The notes: a model not told the origin generated them from the letters alone. A stretch of 64,000 nt of DNA from Caballeronia hypogeia (GCF_001544875.2 NZ_FCOA02000008.1:124001-188000), one strand, 5' to 3'. Numbered from the stretch's first letter, positions 17,984 through 27,453 are shown. Numbers and translations: made by a program.

Positions 17984-19618
17984 TCAGACCAACTGGAATT
18001 TTCCGACGAGCGACTTCAGGGCGCGCGCCTGATCGTCGAGCGACTGCGCGGCGGCGGCCGCCTGCTCGACCAGCGCGGCGTTCTGCTGCGTGCCCGCGTC
18101 CATCTTCGTGACCGCGTCGCCGATCGACTCGATGCCGGTCTTCTGCTCCGCCGACGCCGCCGAAATCTCGCCCATGATGTCGGTGACGCGGCGCACGGCC
18201 TTCACGACTTCGTCCATGGTCGCGCCGGCTTCCTGCGCGTAGGTCGAACCGTCCGACACGCGCGACACCGACGTATCGATCAGCCCCTTGATCTCTTTGG
18301 CCGCCGCCGACGAACGCTGCGCGAGACTGCGCACCTCGCCCGCGACGACCGCGAAGCCGCGTCCCTGCTCGCCCGCACGCGCCGCCTCGACCGCCGCGTT
18401 GAGCGCGAGGATGTTGGTCTGGAACGCGATGCCCTCGATCACGCCGATGATGTCGCCGATGCTGCGCGCGCTCGCATCGATACGCTGCATCGTCTCGACG
18501 ACGCGGCCGACCACCGCGCCGCCCTTCTCCGCGATTGCCGAGGCGCTGGCCGCGAGCGTGCTGGCCTGCTTCGCGTTGTCGGCATTCTGGCGCACGGTGG
18601 ACGTGAGCTGCTCCATGCTGGCCGCCGTCTTCTCCAGCGCGACCGCCTGTTCCTCGGTACGGCGCGACAGATCGACGTTACCCGTCGAAATCTCGCTCGA
18701 TGCCGATGCTATCGCCTCCGCGCTCGCCGCGATATCGCCAACGGTGACCGAAAGGCCCGTCTGCATTTCCGACAGCGCGTGCAGCATGCTGGCGTCGTCG
18801 CGGCGCCGGAGCCTGACCGGATGCGCGAGATCTCCAGAGGCGATACGCCGCGCGATGTCCTTCGCATAGCCCGGCTCGCCACCGAGCTGGCCGGCCAGAC
18901 GCCGAACGACCCATTCGGAGACGACGATCGCGAGCGCGAACAACGCGAGCGTCAGCATCGACACCATCACGAACGACGAATGGAAGATGAACGATGCCGA
19001 CTCGATCGTGGCTTTCGCAGCGGCGCCGCGGCGCGCGACGAGCTCATCGACCATCTTTTCGAGCTTGCCCGTCTCCACCAGCAGCGACACGTCCTGGGTG
19101 CCGACCTGCCAGTTCATCTGCGAGAGATCGAGCGGCTGTTCCTTAACGAGCTTCACGAAGGTTCGCAGGTTGTCGCTCCACTTTCCGAGCGCGCCCGAGA
19201 AGCTCTTTTGCTGCGCGAGCGCGTCCTTGTCCGCGTGATCGATGTATTGCGCGAGCTGCGCCTGTTCGCGGCCGATATCCGTGAGCGCCTGCTCGATCTG
19301 CGTGCCGAGTTCATCGCGCTCCTTGGCCGTGGTCGCGGTCAGCAGCATCTTTTGCGAGCGGCTCGCGCGCAGCAGATAACCGCGCGTTTCCTCCGCCGCG
19401 CGGCTCGCGACATAACCCTGCGTATAGATGGATTCGGTCGCGCCATTCAGACGGCTGATCTGCGTCAGCGAAATCGCGCCGATGACGAGCGTGCCCGCCA
19501 GCACGAGGCCGAATGCCAGTCTGAGCGATGCCTTCACGGACAGCGCGCGCTTCGTCCCCGAGTCATCGCGCGTCATCGAGCCCGCGTGCCCGGCGCCGCG
19601 TAGCGAAAACAGTTTCAT
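17984..19618 (-). CDS. Methyl-accepting chemotaxis protein
   Basis: A 544-residue chemoreceptor. It has a transmembrane helix at about 30-52, a periplasmic four-helix-bundle ligand domain to about 205, a second helix near 212-235, a HAMP segment ([14 protein letters not shown]) and the cytoplasmic signalling domain with the hairpin tip [20 protein letters not shown]. The C-terminus ([10 protein letters not shown]) lacks the CheR-binding pentapeptide, so it may depend on other receptors for efficient methylation. The ligand is unknown. No che genes lie nearby. I chose ATG 19618, since the longer ORF adds a charged, unlikely N-terminus. Confidence 0.92.
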   Translation of the reverse strand: MKLFSLRGAGHAGSMTRDDSGTKRALSVKASLRLAFGLVLAGTLVIGAISLTQISRLNGATESIYTQGYVASRAAEETRGYLLRASRSQKMLLTATTAKERDELGTQIEQALTDIGREQAQLAQYIDHADKDALAQQKSFSGALGKWSDNLRTFVKLVKEQPLDLSQMNWQVGTQDVSLLVETGKLEKMVDELVARRGAAAKATIESASFIFHSSFVMVSMLTLALFALAIVVSEWVVRRLAGQLGGEPGYAKDIARRIASGDLAHPVRLRRRDDASMLHALSEMQTGLSVTVGDIAASAEAIASASSEISTGNVDLSRRTEEQAVALEKTAASMEQLTSTVRQNADNAKQASTLAASASAIAEKGGAVVGRVVETMQRIDASARSIGDIIGVIEGIAFQTNILALNAAVEAARAGEQGRGFAVVAGEVRSLAQRSSAAAKEIKGLIDTSVSRVSDGSTYAQEAGATMDEVVKAVRRVTDIMGEISAASAEQKTGIESIGDAVTKMDAGTQQNAALVEQAAAAAQSLDDQARALKSLVGKFQLV

Positions 19619-19961
19619 CGATCGATCCCCGAATTTTTGTTTGCGGACCCGGCCATCGTGTGGTCTGTCCTTGGTCTGTTCCCCCACCGGAGTACGGCAG
19701 GTTCGTCGGCTTTCTTGAGCCTTTTAATTGGGAAGCGAACAGGCGTTCGCCGCCGCCTGTTCTTATACCCGGCCAAAATTCGTTGCATCAGACGAAATAG
19801 AGAAAGGTCTGAATGAAATCCTGTCCGATTCGCGACAAAGCTTGGCAGGACAACGCAACGGCGACAGCCTACACTTGTCAGAAATTCAGTCTGCGCATAA
19901 ATGTCGCACTGAAAACAAGACCAAAAACTGGACGTTTCACCGTTTTTACCAGCCATTCACT
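19619..19961. other. Intergenic region between MCP and MFS genes
   Basis: About 340 bases, more AT-rich than its surroundings, carrying promoters for two divergent genes. A 9-bp perfect inverted repeat (19737-19762) is listed separately. An ORF in frame with the MFS gene extends upstream through it but lacks coding character. Confidence 0.6.
19737..19762. promoter_or_regulatory. Inverted repeat in divergent promoter region
   Basis: GAACAGGCG-N8-CGCCTGTTC, a perfect 9-bp inverted repeat, sits midway between the MCP and MFS starts. It could be an operator for one or both genes. Confidence 0.35.
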
Positions 19962-21230
19962 ATGCAAACGAGCATCGACAAGGGCGCTATGGCGCCATCG
20001 GGCACTTCAGCCGGCACCGCTGGCGGCGCTTCCGCCGCGGCTGCCACGGGTACGGGCGTGCAGCGAACCGTTTATTCGGTCCTCGGCGCGATCAGCTTCT
20101 CGCACCTGCTGAACGACATGATCCAGTCGCTGATCCTGGCGATCTATCCAATGTTCAAGAGCGAATTCGCGCTCTCGTTCGGACAGATAGGGCTGATCAC
20201 GCTGGTGTATCAGGTGACGGCGTCGCTGCTGCAGCCGCTCGTCGGGCTCTATACCGACAAGCATCCGAAGCCGTATTCGCTTCCCGTGGGCATGGGCTTC
20301 ACGCTGTCCGGTCTTCTGCTGATGTCGGTCGCGCCCAATTTCGGCACGCTGCTGATCGCGGCGGCGCTGGTGGGCTGCGGCTCATCGGTGTTCCATCCGG
20401 AGTCGTCCCGCGTGGCGCGCATGGCCTCGGGCGGCAAGCACGGTCTCGCGCAATCGCTGTTTCAGGTCGGCGGCAATGCGGGTTCGTCGCTCGGGCCGCT
20501 GCTCGCCGCGCTGATCGTGATTCCGCACGGGCAGAAGAGCATCGCGTGGTTCTCGGTGGCGGCGCTGATCGCGATGTTCGTGCTGGCGAACATCGGCCGC
20601 TGGTACAAGCGTCATCCGGCGACCAAGAAGGGTCGCGCGAATGTCGCGCAGTCCACGCTGCCGCGCGGCAAGGTCATGATGGCGATGAGCGTGCTCGTGC
20701 TGCTCGTGTTCTCCAAATACTTCTATCTGGCGAGCATCACCAGCTACTTCACGTTCTATCTGATCAGCAAGTTCGGCGTTTCCGTGCAGACGGCGCAGAT
20801 TCATCTGTTCGTGTTCCTCGCGGCGGTCGCGGCGGGAACGATCATCGGCGGGCCGGTGGGCGACAAGGTCGGGCGCAAGGCCGTGATCTGGGTATCGATT
20901 CTCGGCGTTGCGCCGTTCACGCTGCTGATGCCTTATGCGAATCTGTTCTGGACGAGTGTGTTGTCGGTGATCATCGGGCTCGTGCTGGCGTCGGCGTTCT
21001 CGGCGATTCTGGTGTATGCGCAGGAGCTGATTCCGGGCAAGGTCGGGATGGTCGCGGGCCTGTTCTTCGGCTTCGCGTTCGGGATGGGCGGTGTCGGCGC
21101 GGCGGTGCTCGGGCATATCGCGGATGCCACCAGCATCGACTATGTGTACAAGATCTGCGCGTTCCTGCCGTTGCTCGGCGTGCTGACGGTGTTGCTGCCG
21201 AATACGAAGGAAGTCCGCGCGAAGGCGTGA
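19962..21230 (+). CDS. MFS transporter, fosmidomycin resistance (Fsr) type
   Basis: A 422-residue major facilitator with 12 predicted helices. The motif-A region DKHPKPYSLPVGMGF, the CGSSVFHPESSRVARMASGGKHGLAQSLFQVGG stretch (typical of Fsr proteins; here described, key part HPE-R) and GDKVGRKAV in the second half support the Fsr/FsmR assignment. Characterised members export fosmidomycin and related small compounds; the natural substrate here is unknown. The first 45 residues are Ala/Gly/Thr-rich and probably cytoplasmic. The ATG 19962 gives the best fit; upstream extension is unsupported. Confidence 0.87.
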   Translation: MQTSIDKGAMAPSGTSAGTAGGASAAAATGTGVQRTVYSVLGAISFSHLLNDMIQSLILAIYPMFKSEFALSFGQIGLITLVYQVTASLLQPLVGLYTDKHPKPYSLPVGMGFTLSGLLLMSVAPNFGTLLIAAALVGCGSSVFHPESSRVARMASGGKHGLAQSLFQVGGNAGSSLGPLLAALIVIPHGQKSIAWFSVAALIAMFVLANIGRWYKRHPATKKGRANVAQSTLPRGKVMMAMSVLVLLVFSKYFYLASITSYFTFYLISKFGVSVQTAQIHLFVFLAAVAAGTIIGGPVGDKVGRKAVIWVSILGVAPFTLLMPYANLFWTSVLSVIIGLVLASAFSAILVYAQELIPGKVGMVAGLFFGFAFGMGGVGAAVLGHIADATSIDYVYKICAFLPLLGVLTVLLPNTKEVRAKA

Positions 21231-21255
21231 TCGCGGCTTCAAAAACCTTTTGCTC

Positions 21256-21298
21256 GCGACGGGCGCGCCGATCCTTCAGTGGATCGCGCGCCCGTCGC
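21256..21298. terminator. Long GC-rich hairpin between convergent genes
   Basis: An 18-base arm pairs with its partner across TTCAGT with a single bulge (arms begin GCGACGGGCG and end CCCGTCGC). It lies between the MFS and prpE stops and probably ends both transcripts, though neither side has a strong U-run. Confidence 0.6.
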
Positions 21299-21309
21299 GT
21301 TTCAGGCGC

Positions 21310-23202
21310 TCAGTCTCCCAGCGCCTCGCGCACCTGCATCAACGCGCCCGGATCTTCGATCGTCGGCAACTCGCCCGGATCGCGCCCTTCGGCCAAGGCC
21401 GCGATCGCGCGTCGCAAGAGCTTGCCGGAACGCGTCTTCGGCAGCATGGTGACGAAATGCACGCGCGCCGGCCGCGCGATCGCGCCGAGCTGCGAATCCA
21501 CCGCGTGGCACAACTCCGACTCGAGCCCGTCGCGCGCGCCCGGCGCGTTGATGCGGTCGGCATCGCGCAGCACGACGAATGCCGCCGCGGCCTGCCCCTT
21601 CACCGGGTCCGCAATGCCGACGACCGCCACCTCCGCGACCGCCGGATGCGCCGACAACGCCTCCTCGATCTCGCGCGTGCCCAGCCGATGCCCCGCCACG
21701 TTGATCACGTCGTCGGTGCGCCCGAGGATCGACACGTAGCCGTCCTCGTCCTGCACGCCCCAGTCGAAAGTCGAATAGGCGGTGTGATGCGGCACGCTCT
21801 TCCAGTAGGTGTCGACGAAGCGCTTGTCGTCGCGCCACACGGTCTGCATGCAGCCCGGCGGCAACGGATAACCCAGCGTGACCACGCCCTTCTCGCCCGG
21901 CGCGCAGACCTCGCCGGTGGCTTCGTTGCGCAGTTGAAGATCGAAGCCCATCGACGACACGCCGGGCGAACCGAGCTTCGACGGCAATTCCTCGATGCCG
22001 CGCGGAATCGCGATCATCGGCCAGCCGGTTTCGGTCTGCCAGTAGTTGTCGATGACCGGTTTCTTCAGCGCGCTCTGAATCCACTGCGCGGTGGGCTCGT
22101 CGAGCGGCTCGCCCGCGAGAAACAGCGTGCGCAGGCTCGACAGGTCGTACTTCTCCATCAGCGCCGGATCCTGCTTCTTGAGCACGCGAATCGCGGTCGG
22201 CGCGGTGAACATAAGGTTGATCTTGTATTGCTGCACGAGCCGCCACCAGATGCCGCCATCGGGGCGGATCGGCGTGCCTTCGTACATCACGGTCGTGCAT
22301 CCGGCGATCAGCGGCGCGTAGATGATGTAGCTGTGCCCCACCACCCAGCCGATATCCGACGCGGTGAACATGGTGTCGCCGGGCCCGCCCTGGAAGATGT
22401 GCTCCATCGATGCCGCGAGCGCCACCGCATAGCCGCCGACATCGCGCTGTACGCCTTTCGGCCGGCCAGTCGTGCCGGACGTGTAGAGAATGTAGGACGG
22501 CTCGTTCGATTCGAGCCATTCGCACGGCACGTGGGCATCGAAGAATTTTTCGCGCAGCGGCTCGTAGGCGACCAGATAGCTCGCCTGCAAACGCTCGGGC
22601 GCGAGCTGCCGGTCGATCAACAGCACTTGCGGCACCTTGAATTCGGCGCGCGACAAAGCTTCGTCGACGAGCGGCGTGTAGTCGATCACCTTGCCGCCGC
22701 GCGCGCCCGCATCGGCCGTGACGATGAGCGCGGGCTCGGCATCGTCGATACGCGCCGCGAGGTTCGGCGCCGCGAACCCGCCGAACACGACCGAATGAAT
22801 CGCGCCGAGGCGCGCGCACGCGAGCATCGCGAAGAGCGCCTCGGGGATCATCGGCAGATAGATCAGCACGCGGTCGCCCTTGTTCACGTGCAGCGAGCGC
22901 ATGACGGCCGCCATGCGATTCACTTCGGCATGCAGCTCGGCGAAGGTGTAGTGGCGCTCGATGCCCGTTTCCGTCGATACGTAGACGAGCGCGTCCTGCT
23001 GCGCGCGCGAGGCGAGATGCCGGTCGACGGCGTTATGACACAGATTGGTCTTGCCGCCGACGAACCAGCGCGCAAACGGCGGATGACTGCGATCGAGCAC
23101 CTGGTCGAACGGCGTATGCCAGTGGATGCGCCGGGCCTGCTCGGCCCAGAACGCTTCGGGCGCATCGATCGAGCGGCGGTACGCTTCTTGGTAAGTCGGC
23201 AT
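21310..23202 (-). CDS. prpE: Propionyl-CoA synthetase (acyl-CoA ligase)
   Basis: A 630-residue AMP-forming acyl-CoA ligase, close to the usual PrpE length. It opens YQEAYRRSIDAPEAFWAEQA and contains ARWFVGGKTNLCHNAVDRHL, the PrpE-like start. The adenylation loop YTSGTTGRPKG, the hinge GRTDDVINVAGHRLG and the acetylation-site Lys in PKTRSGKLLRR are intact. It activates propionate (or acetate) to the CoA ester. It stands alone here, without other prp genes. The ATG 23202 begins MPTYQEAY; the longer ORF start is not supported. Confidence 0.9.
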   Translation of the reverse strand: MPTYQEAYRRSIDAPEAFWAEQARRIHWHTPFDQVLDRSHPPFARWFVGGKTNLCHNAVDRHLASRAQQDALVYVSTETGIERHYTFAELHAEVNRMAAVMRSLHVNKGDRVLIYLPMIPEALFAMLACARLGAIHSVVFGGFAAPNLAARIDDAEPALIVTADAGARGGKVIDYTPLVDEALSRAEFKVPQVLLIDRQLAPERLQASYLVAYEPLREKFFDAHVPCEWLESNEPSYILYTSGTTGRPKGVQRDVGGYAVALAASMEHIFQGGPGDTMFTASDIGWVVGHSYIIYAPLIAGCTTVMYEGTPIRPDGGIWWRLVQQYKINLMFTAPTAIRVLKKQDPALMEKYDLSSLRTLFLAGEPLDEPTAQWIQSALKKPVIDNYWQTETGWPMIAIPRGIEELPSKLGSPGVSSMGFDLQLRNEATGEVCAPGEKGVVTLGYPLPPGCMQTVWRDDKRFVDTYWKSVPHHTAYSTFDWGVQDEDGYVSILGRTDDVINVAGHRLGTREIEEALSAHPAVAEVAVVGIADPVKGQAAAAFVVLRDADRINAPGARDGLESELCHAVDSQLGAIARPARVHFVTMLPKTRSGKLLRRAIAALAEGRDPGELPTIEDPGALMQVREALGD

Positions 23203-23296
23203 GCGCGTCCTCTGCAAAGCGGCTTTGTCGGCTCCACAGAATAGAGCAGCCACGAAACCCCTGCTAGACAGGGCGCGCCCTGATCGGTCCGACGGT

Positions 23297-23782
23297 TCAG
23301 ATCGCCTGCGTGCGCGCGGCGGCCGCGCCCGGCGCAACGGCATGTTTCAGCAGCACCGGCGCAAGCTCGCCCGCGACCCGCATGCTCGACACGACGACCG
23401 TGCGCACGCCGCTGCCTTCGGTCATCGCGCGCAAGGTTTCACGCGTGCCGGCGCGTGCCTCGATGCGCGGCTCGATCACGATCAGGCCGCGGCAGAACGC
23501 GGCGAGCGTCGCGCGGTGCGCGCGCATCCACGCGGCGCGCAGGCGCGCGTCGTCGGCGGTTTCGTTTTCATCGTGCTCGGCCACCAGCACGAAAGGCGTA
23601 GCGAGTGCGACGAGCCGGCGCATCTGCGCGCTCCAGGCAAACGCGTAGCCCGGCCTCACGGCGCGCGAGCGCAGGCGCACGAGCGGGAAACGGCTGGCGT
23701 CGAGCATGCGTTCGTCGAGCTCGAACGGCGCGGAAGTGACGTCATGCGTCACGGCTTTCGGTGAGAAGTCGGCGGCGTTCAC
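23297..23782 (-). CDS. Hypothetical protein, second gene of a Fur-controlled pair
   Basis: A 161-residue protein I cannot assign. It shows FPLVRLRSRAV, then GYAFAWSAQMRRLVALATPFVLVAE, and helical C-terminal segments, an alternating alpha/beta pattern suggesting a small cytoplasmic fold. No signal peptide or heme/metal motif is obvious. The best start is the GTG at 23782, which overlaps the stop of the upstream 91-residue gene as GTGA, so it is likely translated from the same iron-regulated mRNA. A longer in-frame ORF runs upstream through that gene but is a shadow. Confidence 0.7.
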   Translation of the reverse strand: MNAADFSPKAVTHDVTSAPFELDERMLDASRFPLVRLRSRAVRPGYAFAWSAQMRRLVALATPFVLVAEHDENETADDARLRAAWMRAHRATLAAFCRGLIVIEPRIEARAGTRETLRAMTEGSGVRTVVVSSMRVAGELAPVLLKHAVAPGAAAARTQAI

Positions 23783-24054
23783 AGCGGTTTCGGGCTCCAG
23801 TAATTCAGGGCGGCTACGAGCGAAGACCAGCGGGACCGGCGCGGCACGACGCGCTTTTTCGGTTGCGATGCGCGCGGCGGGCGGCGGGTCGCCTCCTTGG
23901 GCGCCTGAGCGCTCGCCTCGCTCCACGCGCGGCGCGTCGTTTCGAGAACCTTCGCGGCGTTCGCCGATACTGCGCAACGCTCACCGCGCGCGTGCGTCGC
24001 GGATACCGGGCTTCCGGCGCTCGCCCCGCCGATGGCAGTGAATTCGTTGGTCAT
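23779..24054 (-). CDS. Hypothetical small protein, first gene of a Fur-controlled pair
   Basis: A 91-residue protein of unknown family. The N-terminal half is Ala/Ser/Thr-rich and the C-terminal third is basic (KKRVVPRRSR), ending WSSLVAALNYWSPKPL. It has an excellent Shine-Dalgarno (AAAGGAG, 24064-24070) and a Fur-box promoter immediately upstream. It does not carry the HemP signature, although HemP-like small proteins often occupy such a position. Coding status is supported mainly by the promoter, SD and GTGA coupling to the next gene. Confidence 0.65.
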   Translation of the reverse strand: MTNEFTAIGGASAGSPVSATHARGERCAVSANAAKVLETTRRAWSEASAQAPKEATRRPPRASQPKKRVVPRRSRWSSLVAALNYWSPKPL

Positions 24055-24092
24055 GTCGTCGGGCTCCTTTTGCGTCTCGGATCGTCAGACTC

Positions 24093-24121
24093 ATTGTATT
24101 GAGAATCATTCTCACCTACAA
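24093..24121 (-). promoter_or_regulatory. Promoter with embedded Fur box
   Basis: TGAGAAT-C-ATTCTCA (24100-24114) is a perfect 7-1-7 inverted repeat matching the Fur consensus TGATAAT-N-ATTATCA at 12 of 14 arm positions. On the reverse strand it fills the 17-base spacer between TTGTAG (-35, 24116-24121) and TACAAT (-10, 24093-24098). Iron-loaded Fur bound here should block RNA polymerase. Confidence 0.85.
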
Positions 24122-24161
24122 GCGGGAATTTGGACGGATGACCGCACTGCGGGAATGCCCT

Positions 24162-24183
24162 GCCCGCGCGCCTTGGCGCGGGC
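24162..24183 (-). terminator. Possible terminator after mtnN
   Basis: GCCCGCGC-N6-GCGCGGGC, an 8-bp stem ten bases past the mtnN stop, without a U-tract. Confidence 0.35.
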
Positions 24184-24192
24184 TCGCGGAGA

Positions 24193-24945
24193 TCAGCCGA
24201 GCGCGCGCAGAAAGCGCGACAAAATGCCCGACGAATACGTCGCGGCGATGGCGGTGAGGAATTCGGCGAAGGATGCGGGCGCGGCGGCGTCGGCGGTATC
24301 GGAGATGGTGCGCACGACAGCGCACGGCACGCCGTGCTCGTAGCAGACCTGCGCGATCGCCGCGCCTTCCATTTCGACGGCGAGCGCGTCCGGCAGCGCG
24401 TCGCGCAAGGCGTTCACGCCTTCGTGGCTCGCGATGAAGCGGTCCCCGCTCACGATCAAGCCGCGATGCACGCGCGGCTCTTCCACGCCGAAACGCGAGG
24501 CCAGCGTCGGCCCTTCGTCCGCGGCGAACGCATCGGCGGCGGCGGCGAGCAGGTCGGAAAGCGTGGCATCGGCATCGAAGCGCGCGCGATCGAGCAGCGG
24601 CACTTCGTAGCGCGGGAACAGCGGCGAGGCATCGAGATCGTGCTGCAGCAACGCATCTGCAACGACGATGTCGCCCACCTGTACGTCCGCGCGCACGCCG
24701 CCCGCGACGCCCGTGAACACGACCGCATCGGCTTCGAATACGTGGATCAGCGCGCTCACCGTGGCCGCTGCCGCCACCTTGCCGATGCGCGCCAGCGTGA
24801 CCACCGCCGGAACGCCGTGCGCGTCGCCGACGTAATACTCGCGCGCCCCGAGCGTGACGGTGCGCACTTGGCCCGCCGCCCGCATCTGCTCGATCAGATC
24901 GCCCAGTTCCTGCGGCAGCGCCGCCATGATGCCGAGCCGCTTCAT
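24193..24945 (-). CDS. mtnN: 5'-methylthioadenosine/S-adenosylhomocysteine nucleosidase
   Basis: A 250-residue MTA/SAH nucleosidase. It cleaves adenine from methylthioadenosine and S-adenosylhomocysteine, salvaging by-products of methylation and polyamine synthesis. The family opening MKRLGIMAALPQEL is followed by FTGVAGG, VEMEGAAIAQVC (catalytic and base-contact Glu residues) and the SDTAD motif with the catalytic Asp. Its ATG overlaps the uvrD stop by four bases (ATGA), so the two are likely co-transcribed. Confidence 0.93.
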   Translation of the reverse strand: MKRLGIMAALPQELGDLIEQMRAAGQVRTVTLGAREYYVGDAHGVPAVVTLARIGKVAAAATVSALIHVFEADAVVFTGVAGGVRADVQVGDIVVADALLQHDLDASPLFPRYEVPLLDRARFDADATLSDLLAAAADAFAADEGPTLASRFGVEEPRVHRGLIVSGDRFIASHEGVNALRDALPDALAVEMEGAAIAQVCYEHGVPCAVVRTISDTADAAAPASFAEFLTAIAATYSSGILSRFLRALG

Positions 24946-27314
24946 TCGACGGCCTGCAGTTTCGCGACCGCGAGCGCCAGCCATTTCTCGCCGTGGCGCT
25001 TGAAGCGCACCTGAGCGCGGGCGTCGCCGCCGGAGCCTTCGAGCGCGGTCACGGTGCCTTCGCCGAACTTCGTGTGGAACACGGCCTGACCGACCTTGAA
25101 GCCGGACTCCGCCGCGCGCTGCTCGTTGGCGAACGAAGGCAGCGCCGGGCTCGTGCCGTGATCGCGCGCATAACCGGAAGAACCGCCGCGCTCCTGTCCC
25201 GGACGCGCGAACCAGTCGCGGCCCCAGCCGGCGTTGTCCGAGCGTCCGCCCCAGCGCGCGCCCGCCTCGATCTTCGGCGTGAGCCACTTGAGCGAGCCTT
25301 CGGGCAATTCGTCGAAGAAGCGCGAACGAATGTTGTAGCGCGTCTGGCCGTGCAGCATGCGGCTTTGCGCGAACGACAGATACAGCCGCTCCTTCGCGCG
25401 CGTGATCGCCACGTACATGAGACGCCGCTCTTCTTCCAGCCCGTCCGATTCCTGCGCGCTGTTCTCGTGCGGGAACAGGCCCTCTTCCAGGCCAGTGATG
25501 AACACTGCAGTGAATTCGAGACCCTTCGCCGCGTGCACGGTCATCAGTTGCACGGCGTCCTGGCCGGCCTGCGCCTGGTTGTCGCCCGCTTCGAGCGACG
25601 CATGAGACAGGAAGCCGGCGAGCGGCGTCATGGTGTCGGGGTTCTGCGCGGGATCTGTGATGTTGGGCGCATTCAGCACTTCAATTTCGCCTTCCTCGCT
25701 CACCGCCGCGATTTCCGGCGCCGCGCTCGCCCCCGGACGCAGCGGGATGGAACGCGCCGGCGTGTCGAGGCCGTAGCCTTCCTCGGAAACGAACGCCGCC
25801 GCCGCGTTGACGAGTTCCTGCAAGTTTTCCAGCCGGTCCTGCCCTTCGCGCTCGGTTTCGTAGTGCGTGGCGAGGCCGCTCGCGCGCACCACGTATTCGA
25901 CCGTCTCCGGCAGACTCATCTGCTGCGTTTCAGCGCGCATCTTCGCGATGAGCATGCTGAACGCGCCCAGCGTCGATCCCGCCTTGCCGGTTACGTACGG
26001 AATAGCTCCGGCCATCGAACAGTTGTAGAGACGCGCGTTGTCGGCCAGTTGCTCGATGGAACGCGCGCCGATGCCGCGCGTCGGGAAGTTGACGACGCGC
26101 GCGAACGCGGTGTCGTCGTTCGGGTTGTCGATGAGACGCAGATACGCGAGCGCGTGCTTCACTTCCTGACGCTCGAAGAAGCGCAGGCCGCCATACACGC
26201 GATACGGAATGCCCGCGTTCACGAGCGTGTGCTCGATGGTCCGCGACTGCGCGTTGCTGCGATAAAGCACCGCGACTTCGCCGCGCGAGATGCCCGTATT
26301 GATGAGCGCCTTGATCTCCTCGACGATCCAGCCCGCTTCCTGCGAATCCGTCGCGGCTTCGTAGACGCGCACCGGCTCGCCGTGGCCCGCGTCGGTGCGC
26401 AGATTCTTGCCGAGGCGTCGCGAGTTGTTGGCGATCAGATAGTTGGCGGTATCGAGGATATGGCCGTGCGAGCGATAGTTCTGCTCCAGCTTGATCAGAT
26501 TGCGCACGCGGAACTCGCGCTCGAAGTCGTGCATGTTGCCGACGTTCGCGCCACGAAACGCGTAAATGGACTGATCGTCGTCGCCGACCGCGAAGATCGC
26601 GTTGTGCTCGCCCGCGAGCAGCTTGAGCCACGCGTACTGCAGCTTGTTCGTGTCCTGGAACTCGTCGACGAGAATATTGCGAAAGCGCGCCTGATAATGC
26701 GCGCGCAGCGGCGGATTGTGCGCGAGCAGTTCATAACAGCGCAGCAGCAGCTCCGGAAAATCGACGACGCCTTCGCGCTGGCATTGCTGGTCGTACGCGA
26801 CGTAAAGCTCGATGAACTTGCGATTGAAGTCGTCGGTGGCGTCGACGTCCTTCGGACGCAGGCCCTGCTCCTTCGCGTTGTTGATGAAGTACTGGAGATT
26901 CTTCGCCGGATATTTCTCGTCGTCGACGTTCAGGCCCTTCATCAGCCGCTTGATGGCCGAAAGCTGGTCCGCTGTGTCGAGAATCTGGAACGTCTGCGGC
27001 AGGCCCGCGTCGCGGTAATGCGCGCGCAGCATCCGATTGCACAGGCCGTGAAAGGTGCCGATCCACATGCCGCGCGTGTCGATCGGCAGCAAGGCGGACA
27101 GGCGCGAGAGCATTTCGCGCGCGGCCTTGTTCGTGAAGGTGACGGCGAGCACGGTCGGCGGCGACGCGTAGCCCTGCTGGATCAGCCACGCGATGCGCGT
27201 GATGAGCACGCGCGTCTTGCCGCTGCCGGCGCCCGCGAGAATGAGCGCGGGTTCGTTCGGCAGCGTCACGGCGGCGAGTTGTTCGGGATTCAGATTCGCG
27301 AGCAGGTCGGGCAT
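24942..27314 (-). CDS. uvrD: DNA helicase II (UvrD)
   Basis: A 790-residue superfamily 1A 3'-5' helicase for nucleotide-excision and mismatch repair. Visible motifs are LNPEQLAAVTLP (Q motif), AGAGSGKT (Walker A), TFTNKAAREM (Ia), LVDEFQDTN (II), GDDDQSIYAFRGA (III), LEQNYRS (IV), MTVHAAKGLEF (V) and VAITRAKERL (VI). The C-terminal 100 residues form the expected Tudor-like tail with GQAVFHTKFGEGTV. Length is slightly above E. coli UvrD. A TATAAT box lies upstream; mtnN follows with ATGA overlap. Confidence 0.95.
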   Translation of the reverse strand: MPDLLANLNPEQLAAVTLPNEPALILAGAGSGKTRVLITRIAWLIQQGYASPPTVLAVTFTNKAAREMLSRLSALLPIDTRGMWIGTFHGLCNRMLRAHYRDAGLPQTFQILDTADQLSAIKRLMKGLNVDDEKYPAKNLQYFINNAKEQGLRPKDVDATDDFNRKFIELYVAYDQQCQREGVVDFPELLLRCYELLAHNPPLRAHYQARFRNILVDEFQDTNKLQYAWLKLLAGEHNAIFAVGDDDQSIYAFRGANVGNMHDFEREFRVRNLIKLEQNYRSHGHILDTANYLIANNSRRLGKNLRTDAGHGEPVRVYEAATDSQEAGWIVEEIKALINTGISRGEVAVLYRSNAQSRTIEHTLVNAGIPYRVYGGLRFFERQEVKHALAYLRLIDNPNDDTAFARVVNFPTRGIGARSIEQLADNARLYNCSMAGAIPYVTGKAGSTLGAFSMLIAKMRAETQQMSLPETVEYVVRASGLATHYETEREGQDRLENLQELVNAAAAFVSEEGYGLDTPARSIPLRPGASAAPEIAAVSEEGEIEVLNAPNITDPAQNPDTMTPLAGFLSHASLEAGDNQAQAGQDAVQLMTVHAAKGLEFTAVFITGLEEGLFPHENSAQESDGLEEERRLMYVAITRAKERLYLSFAQSRMLHGQTRYNIRSRFFDELPEGSLKWLTPKIEAGARWGGRSDNAGWGRDWFARPGQERGGSSGYARDHGTSPALPSFANEQRAAESGFKVGQAVFHTKFGEGTVTALEGSGGDARAQVRFKRHGEKWLALAVAKLQAVE

Positions 27315-27368
27315 GGGAAAAATAGGACGCGAAGAATAAACGCGAGTGAGGCGAAAGGCGAGCCGATC

Positions 27369-27374
27369 ATTATA
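27369..27374 (-). promoter_or_regulatory. Likely -10 box for uvrD
   Basis: TATAAT on the reverse strand, about 55 bases before the uvrD start, in the divergent uvrD/valS gap. The -35 is not clear. Confidence 0.45.
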
Positions 27375-27453
27375 AGACCGCGCCGATGGAGCCGTCGGTG
27401 GCGGCCGGGCGCGCGTCGCGGGCCGAATTCGTCCGACGGCGTGGCCAGAACCT

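Noticed and set aside
23779..24054. HemP/HmuP identity for the small Fur-controlled protein
   Set aside because: The conserved basic HemP core with its Tyr-Arg-Leu-Arg strand and Lys-Leu-Ile-Leu end is absent.
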